Of a stretch of DNA of 64,000 nt, positions 9,181 through 17,165 are shown one piece after another (position 1 is the first letter of the stretch; the number at the start of each line of letters is the position of its first letter). A program made the translations under genes and the position numbers. This DNA comes from Marinicella algicola (GTDB lineage: Bacteria > Pseudomonadota > Gammaproteobacteria > Xanthomonadales > Marinicellaceae): assembly GCF_028401385.1 (NCBI RefSeq), contig NZ_JAQOMR010000001.1, positions 3,946,501-4,010,500 of the forward strand, written 5' to 3'. Below the pieces are notes generated by a model. It was not told the origin of the DNA. It did not search any database and was given only the letters and a program-made list of their open reading frames with translations.

Positions 9181-9261
9181 GCGGCGGTCACGGCAATAAA
9201 GGCAACATCAATGGCGGCCAGCCCGCGCTCTTTCTGCCAACCGTATTTTGGAACGATCACC

Positions 9262-10038
9262 ATGCCTCAATTGACCACAGAGCCCTCTGAAACCGCCGAT
9301 ATCGGCCTTGCCATATGCGTGATGGGGACTGTCGAAACGGTGGCGATCGCGCAGCGCACCGGCTTTGACTTTCTGGTGGTGGACATGGAGCATGGCCGCA
9401 TTGGCCTCGACGCGATGACGGATATCTGTGTGGCCGGACTGCTGGCCGGCGTTCCAGTCTATGCCCGCGTCACTGGGCCCACATCGCCGGATCTCGCCCG
9501 GGTGCTCGATTGCGGCGCGACGGGTGTGATCGTGCCGCATGTGGATACGCTGGAGCAAGCGCGCGCGATTGTGGAGAAGACGCGCTTTCTGCCCACCGGT
9601 AACCGGGCTTTGCCCGGTCCACTGGCAATTAGCGGCTTTGAGCCCGTTCCGGTGGCCGATCTGATCGCCACTGCCGAGGCCAGCACACGCGTGATTGCGA
9701 TGATCGAAAGTGTGAGCGGGTTGGAGGCTGCCGATGAGATCGCCGCACTTGAGGGGATCGACGGGCTGATGATCGGTTCGAATGACCTCGCCGCAGCGCT
9801 CGGTTGCCCCGGTGATGTCGCCCATGAGACGGTCGTCGGTGCCTTTGCCGCCATTGGCCGGGCGGCAAAACGTAATGGCAAGACATTCTGCACGATGGGT
9901 CTGCCGCCGGAACGGGTGCGTGAACAGGCGCTCGATTTCGGTGCTGGCATGGTCGTCGCCACCAACGAGATCAATCTGCTGTTCGATGGTGCCCGGCACA
10001 CGCTTGACAGCTTCCGCAAGATCACGACTGACGCCTGA
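9262..10038 (+). CDS. HpcH/HpaI-family aldolase (class II, pyruvate-dependent)
   Basis: A 258-residue TIM-barrel aldolase of the HpcH/HpaI/citrate lyase beta family, which cleaves 2-keto-3-deoxy sugar acids or 4-hydroxy-2-oxo acids to pyruvate plus an aldehyde. Visible motifs are FLVVDMEHGRIGLDAM (metal-site region), CGATGVIVPHVDTLEQARAI, VIAMIESVSGLEAADEI with the metal-binding Glu, and GLMIGSNDLAAALG with the metal-binding Asp. I start at ATG 9262; the open frame reaches back to 9172 without homology. It probably acts on the compound imported by the neighbouring TRAP system. The exact substrate is not determinable here. Confidence 0.88.
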   Translation: MPQLTTEPSETADIGLAICVMGTVETVAIAQRTGFDFLVVDMEHGRIGLDAMTDICVAGLLAGVPVYARVTGPTSPDLARVLDCGATGVIVPHVDTLEQARAIVEKTRFLPTGNRALPGPLAISGFEPVPVADLIATAEASTRVIAMIESVSGLEAADEIAALEGIDGLMIGSNDLAAALGCPGDVAHETVVGAFAAIGRAAKRNGKTFCTMGLPPERVREQALDFGAGMVVATNEINLLFDGARHTLDSFRKITTDA

Positions 10039-10045
10039 AGACGCC

Positions 10046-10947
10046 TCAGCGCCGGATTTCGGCAATCCGCGTGCCGGTCGTCAGCGTGAAGGTCCGCACA
10101 AACGCGCGCGAGTGGCGCGAAACGGAGTGGCTGCGCGGCAGGATGGCGGTCAGCGGCCGCGGAATGCGTGGCTCGAACGGCAGTACCGTCAGGTCGGAAT
10201 AATGGTCCGATGTGGCGGTTACCTCGTCAATAAGCGCAACGCCCCAGCCCTCCTGCACGATCCGTGCGGCGGCGTTCAGGAACCTGACCTCCACCTTCGG
10301 CTCGTAGGGAATGGCGGATTTGCGGAACGCCTCTTCCAGCAGCATGGCGACACGGGTGCCGGAGAGCGGGCAGATCAGCCGTTCGCTGGCCAGGTCCTGC
10401 GGCGTGACGAAAGGCAGTTTCGCAAGCGGACTGCCGGCAGAACAGACGCAGACGGTTCTCAACTCGTCGATCGGCTGCAGGATCAGCGAATGCCGCTCGC
10501 CGGGATCGATGGCAAAGCCGACATCGGCAATACCGGCCTCGACAGCCTCCAGAACATTGTGCAGCGGCTTGGTGTCGAGCACCACGAAGACGTCCGGAAA
10601 GCGCTCCAGGAACTCGCGCATGGCCATCGGCACCAGCGATTCGGTGACTTCCGATGTCGCCACCACACGGATACGGCCGATATGGCCGGCGCGGATATCG
10701 AGGGCGCTCTGGTTCACCGTCTGCTGCAGCTGGAAGATCGGCTCGGCGCGCGAGAACAGCAACTTTGCTTCTTCCGTCGGCACCAGCCGGTTGCTCAGCC
10801 GCTCGAACAGGAAAAACCGACCATGCTTTCCAGATGTTTGATGGCGTTGCTGACCGCCGGCTGCGACATTCCGAGCGCTTCGGCCGCACCCACAGTGGTG
10901 CCAGCAGTCATCACCGCATGGAAAATCTCAAGCTGTCTGAGGTTCAA
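10046..10947 (-). CDS. LysR-family transcriptional regulator (frame broken once)
   Basis: The N-terminal winged helix reads NLRQLEIFHAVMTAGTTVGA followed by AEALGMSQPAVSNAIKHLES from a TTG start at 10947, then the frame breaks in a run of five A (plus strand, 10812-10816). One added T on the coding strand restores GFFLFERLSNRLVPTEEAKL and joins it to the effector domain, which ends at 10046. The joined protein has about 300 residues, normal for the family. It is convergent with the aldolase gene, 8 bp apart, and probably controls the dctQMP/aldolase region through the repeat at 9157. The break is most likely a sequencing error. Confidence 0.85.
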
Positions 10948-11020
10948 TGTCCGGTCTCTTCATTGCTGGCAATCGTCATTTTGCCGAGTTCGAACCGTTT
11001 GTCGAGACCGATTGCCGGTC

Positions 11021-11713
11021 CTAAGGCGCAAGTCCGGCACATTGTGCCGTGTTGCGGATGTGCGCCTGCATGGCAGCACCAGCCGCCGCACTGTCTCCGT
11101 CGTGCAGCGCCATCACGATGGTGCGATGCTCGCCGACCGAGGCTTTCATACGTTCGGGGTCTGTGCGCGGGATCGGCTGGCGCTGGGTTTCCGTCAGCTT
11201 GTCGCGCACGGCCTCATAGAGGTCGCGCAGCATCGCATTGGAACACGCCGAAACGATGATGCGGTGAAATTCGAGATCGGCCTCGACATTGGCGACCAGG
11301 TCCTGCCGGGCCCAGCTTTCCTCCATCGTGGCCGTTGCCTGCTCCATCAGATCGAACTGGTAGTGGGTCAGCCGGCCGGCAGCGAGCCGGGCGATCTCGC
11401 CTTCGAGCATGACGCGGGTCTGAAACGCATCGAACACGGAGTAGCTGTCGGCGTAGCGCCACGTCTTGCTGTCGCGTTCCTGTCTGCGGTCTCCGCTTCG
11501 GGTCACGAATGTGCCCCTGCCCGGTTCGGTCTTGACCAGTCCCAGCGTCTCGAGCGTCAGCAGCGCTTCCCTGAGTGACGGCCGGCTGATGCCGAATTTC
11601 ACAGACAGTTCCCGCTGTGAGGGGATCTTCTCGCCATCTTTCAGTTCGCCCGACTGGATCATGGTCTGGATCTGGCGCGCGACCGATTGCGGCAAAAGTG
11701 TCTTGTTGAGCAT
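11021..11713 (-). CDS. GntR-family (FCD type) transcriptional regulator
   Basis: A 230-residue regulator with a winged helix at residues 8-75 (GELKDGEKIPSQRELSVKFG, then ISRPSLREALLTLETLGLVK) and an FCD domain at about 90-220 whose metal-binding His/Asp residues are in LEFHRIIVSACSN, VGEHRTIVMAL and MQAHIRNT. It is divergent from an amino-acid ABC transporter and aminotransferase operon, which it probably represses. The intergenic region contains a strong near-perfect palindrome (11799-11822). Confidence 0.9.
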   Translation of the reverse strand: MLNKTLLPQSVARQIQTMIQSGELKDGEKIPSQRELSVKFGISRPSLREALLTLETLGLVKTEPGRGTFVTRSGDRRQERDSKTWRYADSYSVFDAFQTRVMLEGEIARLAAGRLTHYQFDLMEQATATMEESWARQDLVANVEADLEFHRIIVSACSNAMLRDLYEAVRDKLTETQRQPIPRTDPERMKASVGEHRTIVMALHDGDSAAAGAAMQAHIRNTAQCAGLAP

Positions 11714-11798
11714 GCGGTCCCCGCCTCCCCGATTGATGCTGTCAGTCTATTTTTTCAACCCGTCTTGCAAAGCCGAAAAAGCCGTGCATGATTGGTTG

Positions 11799-11822
11799 AC
11801 TGGTAAGACCGGTTTAACCAGT
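11799..11822. promoter_or_regulatory. Candidate operator for the divergent GntR regulator
   Basis: ACTGGTAAGACC at 11799-11810 is followed directly by GGTTTAACCAGT at 11811-11822; the two halves are reverse complements at 10 of 12 positions. Each half also contains the TGGT/ACCA pattern used by FCD-type GntR proteins. It lies 86 bp upstream of gntR and 47 bp upstream of the binding-protein gene. Confidence 0.55.
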
Positions 11823-11868
11823 TAGCCAATTTAGACTTAGGCCTAAACAAAATACAAGGGGAACCACA

Positions 11869-12657
11869 ATGAAACGCGCACTCAAAATCACGCTTCTTTC
11901 CGCCGTAGCGGCTTTTGCGACAACGGGCGCTCACGCTGCTGACTGGACCGTCGGCGCCAATATCGGCAACGTACCGTGGGAATTTGAGGATTCCAGCGGC
12001 AAGGCCGTCGGCTTCGAGGTTGACCTCGTTGAAGAGATTGCTGACCGTCTCGGCAAAACCGTCGAATTCGTCAATACACCGTTTAACGGTCTTTTCCCGG
12101 CGGTTCAGTCGGGCCGTATCGACATGGCGGTGTCCTCGATCACGATCACCGAAAAGCGGCTTGAATCGGTCTCCTTCGCCCAGCCATATTATGACAGCGA
12201 CCAGTCGCTTTCGACCAGCAAGTCTGCTGGCGTTTCCGGTCTTGCAGACATGGACGGCAAGGTCGTCGGCGTCGACACTGGCTCGACCGGCGACATGTGG
12301 TCGGAGGCACACAAGGATGAATACGGTTTTTCCGACATCCGCCGCTATGAAGGCCTGGCTCCGGCCATGCTCGACATGACCGCAGGGCGCATCGACGGCT
12401 ATATTTCGGACATTCCGGCGGTCCTCTATTATGTCAAGGACAAGCCGGAACTGCAGGTGGTTGAGCGCATCCCGACGGGCGAGAAATACTCGATCATGTT
12501 CGCTAAGGACGCACCGTTGGCAACCGAAGTCAACGGCGTGATCTCCGAACTGAAGGAAGACGGCACGCTGGCCACGATCTATGAGGACTGGTTTGGCGCC
12601 ACCCCTGAAGCGGGAACCTCCACGGTTGAAGTTCTCGACATGCCGAAGGCCAAGTAA
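11869..12657 (+). CDS. Polar amino-acid ABC transporter substrate-binding protein
   Basis: A 262-residue family 3 solute-binding protein. A signal peptide covers residues 1-24 (ending AHAAD), followed by VGANIGNVPWEFEDSSGKAV and GFEVDLVEEIADRLGKTVEF, the typical first-lobe sequence, then RIDMAVSSITITEKRLESVS and GYISDIPAVLYYVKDKPELQ. Such proteins bind amino acids or related small polar compounds in the periplasm. It is the first gene of an operon with permease, ATPase and a class V aminotransferase, which suggests an amino compound that is then deaminated or cleaved. Confidence 0.93.
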   Translation: MKRALKITLLSAVAAFATTGAHAADWTVGANIGNVPWEFEDSSGKAVGFEVDLVEEIADRLGKTVEFVNTPFNGLFPAVQSGRIDMAVSSITITEKRLESVSFAQPYYDSDQSLSTSKSAGVSGLADMDGKVVGVDTGSTGDMWSEAHKDEYGFSDIRRYEGLAPAMLDMTAGRIDGYISDIPAVLYYVKDKPELQVVERIPTGEKYSIMFAKDAPLATEVNGVISELKEDGTLATIYEDWFGATPEAGTSTVEVLDMPKAK

Positions 12658-12743
12658 GGCCGTTTCCGCACTCATCCGCATCGGGGCCGGCCGCCGTCAT
12701 TTAGAGGCTGTGGCCGGCCCAATCCCGGAGCCTTCTTCCGCCC

Positions 12744-13414
12744 ATGGACCTGATCCACACATTCCTGAATGTCGGCGTGTTTGTCGACAGTCTGCCGCAA
12801 TTGATGCGCGGTCTGCTGGTGACGCTCGAAATCGGGTTTATGAGCATCGTCGTCGGTCTTGCCGGCGGCCTGCTCCTTTCTGTTGCGCGGCTTTACGCGC
12901 CCCGCATTCTCTCCATTCTCATCAGGGGCTATATCGACATCTTCCGGTCGATCCCACTGCTGGTACTGCTGATCGTGGTGTATTATGCGCTGCCTTTTGT
13001 CGGCATCAGGCTTTCGGCGTTTCTGTCCGCCGTCACCGCGCTGTCGCTGGTATCGGCCGCCTATACCGCCGAAATTTTTCGCGCCGGAATCGAAGCTATA
13101 CCGCGCGGACAGTTCGAGGCTTCCGCTGCCCTTGGCCTCTCCGAGCGCCACACCATGGTTGATGTGGTGCTGCCGCAGGCCGTCCGCATCGTCATTCCGC
13201 CGCTGACAAACAACTGTATCAATGTGCTCAAGGATACCGCGCTCGCATCCGTTGTGGCGATGCCGGATCTTTGAAGCAGGCGACCCAGGCCCAGGCGCTT
13301 TCCGCCAATCCGACACCGCTGATTGGTGCTGCGCTGATCTACATTATCCTGCTCTGGCCGATGGTCGCCGTCGTTACCCGGCTTGAACGCCATTTCAGCA
13401 AGGGGAGGCGCTGA
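12744..13414 (+). CDS. Amino-acid ABC transporter permease (frame broken once)
   Basis: A HisM/GlnP-type inner-membrane permease. Residues 1-60 contain [24 protein letters not shown] helix 1, followed by [20 protein letters not shown] and the EAA loop ([20 protein letters not shown]) that docks the ATPase. The frame stops early at 13274 after VVAMPDL; adding one T to TTT at 13270-13272 gives [20 protein letters not shown] and a normal end at 13414, about 223 residues. The stop overlaps the ATG of the ATPase gene (TGATG). The break looks like a homopolymer error. Confidence 0.88.
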
Positions 13415-14163
13415 TGGCCGCAACCGCCCGCACGCTTATTTCCATTCGCAATCTGGTGAAGGCCTATGGCGACTTCACCGTTCTGCACGGCATTGAACTT
13501 GATATTGCCGAGGGTGAGGTCGTTTGTGTGGTCGGCCCTTCCGGCTCGGGAAAGTCGACCCTTATCCGCTGCATCAACCATCTGGAAGCTTTCTCCGCCG
13601 ACAGCAGCATCGAGATTGATGGGCTGCCGGTGCGCCGCGGCCCGGAACTGGCTCAGGTGCGCGCCGAAGTCGGCATGGTGTTCCAGAATTTCAATCTGTT
13701 CCCACATATGAGCGTCGTCCGCAATGTCATGCTCGCACCGATGCGGGTACGTGGTACCTCTGCCGAGAAAGCCCGCAAGCAAGCGCTCACGCTGCTCACG
13801 CGCGTCGGCATCAGCGAGCAGGCGGAAAAATATCCCGGCCAGCTTTCCGGCGGGCAGCAGCAGCGCGTGGCCATCGCCCGCGCTCTGGCAATGGAGCCGC
13901 GTGTGATGCTGTTCGACGAGCCGACATCCGCGCTCGATCCCGAGATGGTTGGCGAGGTTCTCGACGTGATGCGCGATCTTGCCGGTACCGGCGTCACCAT
14001 GATCATTGTCACCCATGAAATGGGGTTTGCGCGCCAGGTCGCCGATCGGGTGATCTTCATGGATGGCGGGCGTATCGTCGAGGCCGGCGCACCCGCTGCT
14101 ATTTTCGACACGCCGCGCGAGGAGCGAACCCAGGATTTTCTCCGCGCTGTGCTCAATCACTAG
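13414..14163 (+). CDS. Amino-acid ABC transporter ATP-binding protein
   Basis: A 249-residue ATPase of the GlnQ/HisP group. It has the Walker [14 protein letters not shown] at about residues 40-52, Q-loop [16 protein letters not shown], signature [15 protein letters not shown] and Walker [21 protein letters not shown], then the switch His in IVTHEMGFA. Together with the preceding permease and binding protein it makes a complete importer for a polar amino compound. Confidence 0.95.
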   Translation: MAATARTLISIRNLVKAYGDFTVLHGIELDIAEGEVVCVVGPSGSGKSTLIRCINHLEAFSADSSIEIDGLPVRRGPELAQVRAEVGMVFQNFNLFPHMSVVRNVMLAPMRVRGTSAEKARKQALTLLTRVGISEQAEKYPGQLSGGQQQRVAIARALAMEPRVMLFDEPTSALDPEMVGEVLDVMRDLAGTGVTMIIVTHEMGFARQVADRVIFMDGGRIVEAGAPAAIFDTPREERTQDFLRAVLNH

Positions 14164-14212
14164 ACAACAAAACAAGAGGTAACACCCGTGTCCGGATCGC
14201 CTTCTCTCGACC

Positions 14213-15421
14213 TTGATTCTCGTCCGCAGCCAGTTTCCGGGCCTGAAACAGGATTGGACCTTTTTCGACAATGCCGGCGGATCGCAGATCCTCAAGGGCG
14301 CCGTCCATCGCATCAACAGCTTCCTGTTCGACAAGAACGTTCAGATCGGCGGCTCCTACGAAGTCTCCCAGAGTGCTGCAGCCGCGCTGCACGAGGCGCG
14401 CACGGCCGCCATGCACCTCGTCAATGCGGCACGGCCCGAGGAGATCGTCTTCGGTCCGTCCTCGACCGTGCTGTTGCAAAACCTTGCCCGTGCAATGCAG
14501 GGTCAGTTGTCGGAAGGCGATGAGATTATCGTCACCGTCAGCGATCATGAATCCAATATCGGCCCGTGGGATCGCCTTCAGGCGATGGGGGTGGTGGTCA
14601 AATTCTGGCCGCTCGACAAGGAAGCCCGTTCGCTGAAGCTCGATGATCTCGCACCGCTGATGAGCGCGCGCACGAAACTCGTCTGCTTCACCCATGTGTC
14701 CAACATTCTTGGGTCGGTGAACGATGTCCGCGCCATCGCTGATTTCGTGCATGCCCGCGGAGCGCTGATCTGCGTCGATGCCGTTGCCTATGCGCCGCAC
14801 CGCGCCGTCGACGTTCAGGCGTTCGACGCCGACTTCTATGTCTTCAGCCTCTACAAGGTGTTCGGGCCGCATTACGCGCTGATGTACGGCAAATACGCGC
14901 TTCTTGCCGAGCTCGACACGCTCTACCACTATTTCTACGGCAAGGACAAAATCCCCGGCAAGCTGGAACCCGGCAACCCCAATTACGAGCTGGCCTACTC
15001 TACCTGCGGCATTGTCGACTATCTGGCAGAGCTTGGTGAAAGAGCCGGCGAAACCGGATCGCTGCGTGAGAAGATCGAGACGGGGTACGCCGCAATCACC
15101 GCACAGGAGATCGCGCTTTCGGAGCGGTTGCTGTCCTATCTCAGAGCCCGCAATGACTGTGAGATCATCGGGGATCCGTCCGGCCTTGACCCGATGCGGG
15201 TGCCAACCATCGCCTTTCGCCTCGACAATCGTGATGCGGAAAAAGTCTGCCGTGCCGTGGATGAACACCACATTGCCGTGCGTCACGGCGATTTTCATTC
15301 ACGCCGGCTCGCCGAATGTCTTGAGATGACCGACAAAGGCGGCATGCTGCGCGTGTCTATGGTGCACTACAATATGCTCGAGGAGGTCGACCGTCTCATC
15401 GGCGCGCTCGAGCACCTCTAG
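14213..15421 (+). CDS. Class V aminotransferase / cysteine-desulfurase-like PLP enzyme
   Basis: A 402-residue fold-type I PLP enzyme of aminotransferase class V. Motifs are DWTFFDNAGGSQILKGAVHR at the start, FGPSSTVLLQNLARAM, SDHESNIGPW, ALICVDAVAYAPHRAVDVQA with the PLP-contacting Asp, and FYVFSLYKVFGPHYALMYGK with the Schiff-base Lys. It may cleave or transaminate the compound imported by the adjacent ABC system. The start is uncertain: TTG 14213 opens the frame but lacks a ribosome-binding site, whereas GTG 14188 has one (AAGAGG) but lies in another frame; two missing bases or one extra base between them would join them. Confidence 0.85.
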   Translation: MILVRSQFPGLKQDWTFFDNAGGSQILKGAVHRINSFLFDKNVQIGGSYEVSQSAAAALHEARTAAMHLVNAARPEEIVFGPSSTVLLQNLARAMQGQLSEGDEIIVTVSDHESNIGPWDRLQAMGVVVKFWPLDKEARSLKLDDLAPLMSARTKLVCFTHVSNILGSVNDVRAIADFVHARGALICVDAVAYAPHRAVDVQAFDADFYVFSLYKVFGPHYALMYGKYALLAELDTLYHYFYGKDKIPGKLEPGNPNYELAYSTCGIVDYLAELGERAGETGSLREKIETGYAAITAQEIALSERLLSYLRARNDCEIIGDPSGLDPMRVPTIAFRLDNRDAEKVCRAVDEHHIAVRHGDFHSRRLAECLEMTDKGGMLRVSMVHYNMLEEVDRLIGALEHL

Positions 15422-15481
15422 AGCGGCTCGGCTTTTCCGGAAACGCAGAATCGCTTTATCTCTTTGCTTTGCCGCATTTTC

Positions 15482-15513
15482 GCGGCCGTCAGGTGGTTCC
15501 ACCTGACGGCCGC
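15482..15513. repeat. Perfect 15-bp inverted repeat in a convergent intergenic region
   Basis: GCGGCCGTCAGGTGG (15482-15496) and its exact complement (15499-15513) are separated by TT. It lies between the 3' ends of the aminotransferase and fructuronate reductase genes. No T-run follows on either side. The core GTCAGGTG/CACCTGAC also occurs at 51807-51826 between two other converging genes, so this looks like a dispersed palindromic element that may also end transcription. Confidence 0.7.
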
Positions 15514-15606
15514 ACAGACCGGTGTTTGGGATCAGGCTATCCGCGCATTTTCTGCTCACGGGAATGCGCGGCCCTGTTTCAGGGTGTTCTCACCTCGTTC
15601 TGGCGT

Positions 15607-17066
15607 TCATGAAGCCGCCAGCATCTCAACCATTTTGCGCGCCCCTTTGTCGGCGATGCCCTGGATATCATCAGCAAGGCTTGCCTTGAACGAAGCGTTC
15701 TGTGCGAGTTCGGGCGGGAAAATGCCGGAGCCGGAAACAACACGTTCGGCAATCTCCGCCGCTGTGCCGCCATTGGCGAGCGTTTTCAGCTTTTCTGCAA
15801 GCGGGTCGCGCACATCGATCGGAGCACCCTTTTCATCGGTGCCGGAAGCGTAGCGGATCCAGCCCGCGACCAGCAATGTAAGGCGGGGGCAGGGCGTACC
15901 CGCGCGCAGATGGTGGACAATGGATTCCAAAGCACGCTGCGGCAGTTTCTGGCTGCCATCCATGGCGATCTGCCATGTGCGGTGGCGGATTGCCGGGTTT
16001 TCGAAGCGGGTGATCAGCGCATCTGCGTATGCGTCGAGGTCGATGCCTTCAGGCGCTTCAAGTGTCGGGATCTGCTCTTTGCCCATCAGCTCGCGGGCGG
16101 CCTTGCGATAGGCCGGATCCTTCATGGTCTCGGCAATCGTCTCATAGCCACCGAGATAGCCGAGATAGGCGAGAAAGGAATGCGAGCCGTTCAGCATGCG
16201 CAGCTTCATGTTTTCGTAGGGCACGACATCATCGGTGAAGGTGGCCCCGGCGCGGTCCCAGTCCGGACGGCCGGACACGAAATCATCCTCGATCACCCAT
16301 TGACGGAAGGGTTCGCAGACGATGCCGGCGGGGTCTTCCGTGCCGATCCGCTCGGCCAGCAGCTGATAGCTTTCCTCGGTCATCGCCGGCACGATGCGGT
16401 CAACCATGGTGGAGGGGAAGCGGCCATTCTCTTCGATCCAGTCGGCAAGCTCCGTGTTGCGGGCACGTGCGAAATCGATCACCGCGCGGCGGGCAAGCTT
16501 GCCGTTTGATGGCAGGTTGTCGCAGGAGAGAACGGTAAACGGCTTCTGCCCGGACTTTTGCGGGCTGCAAGAGCTGCTACCAGCGTGCCGACCACAGTTT
16601 TTGGCTGATCGGGGTTCGCAAGGTCGGCCACAATTGCGGGATTGTCGAAATCAAGGCCGCCATCGGCGCCGAGCGTATAGCCCTTTTCCGTCACCGTGAT
16701 GGAGACCAGTGCGATGTTCTCATCTGCGATGGCGCTGACGATGCCCTCTGGCCCGCAGTCTTCCCGATGGCGATGGTCGACGACAGCGCCGGAAATCCGG
16801 GCCTTCTGCCCGTCGGCAGCATTTTCGACGACGCTGTAGAGGTAGTCGCGTTCTGCGAGCGCTAGCAGCGGTGCGGATGGCCCCATCAGCTCAATCTCGC
16901 GATAGCCCCAGCTTCCGCCGGCGCGCAGAACATCGTCGGTATAAACGGCCTGGTGAGCACGGTGAAAGGCGCCGAAGCCGATATGGCACATGCGGGCTTC
17001 GACCTTCGAGCGGTCGTAGTCCGGTCGTAGAACATCGGACTTTGCGCGTTCGAGAAGTGCAGACAT
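15607..17066 (-). CDS. uxuB: Fructuronate reductase / mannitol dehydrogenase family (frame broken once)
   Basis: A long-chain mannitol dehydrogenase family enzyme of about 486 residues, NAD-dependent. The start ATG 17066 follows GGAAGG. The N-terminus has MCHIGFGAFHRAHQAVYTDD (nucleotide-binding G-x-G-x-F-x-R-x-H) and the central catalytic region MKLRMLNGSHSFLAYLGYL with the conserved Lys and Asn. The frame breaks at TTTT 16556-16559; one more A on the coding strand gives KKSGQKPFTVLSCDNLPSNG and continues to 15607. In this locus, with UxuA and a beta-glucuronidase, it should reduce D-fructuronate to D-mannonate, though mannitol or other polyol activity cannot be excluded. The break is probably a sequencing error. 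Confidence 0.85.
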
Positions 17067-17128
17067 GGTTTTTCCTTCCGTAAGAAAACGGCGTGTGCGC
17101 GCGGGCACCGTCGACAGTGGGGGTGTTG

Positions 17129-17157
17129 AAAAAAACGGGAGAGCCGAAGCTCTCCCG
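17129..17157 (-). terminator. Rho-independent terminator downstream of the GH31 gene
   Basis: On the minus strand CGGGAGAGC, a TTCG tetraloop and GCTCTCCCG form a 9-bp stem followed by seven T. It lies 8 bp beyond the GH31 stop codon and 62 bp before the uxuB start, so uxuB is transcribed by read-through or from its own promoter. Confidence 0.85.
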
Positions 17158-17165
17158 AAAGGCCG

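Noticed and set aside
9782..11578. A 598-codon plus-strand frame
   Set aside because: It crosses the aldolase end, the LysR gene and the GntR gene in a shadow frame, with Arg/Ser/Cys-rich sequence and no domain.
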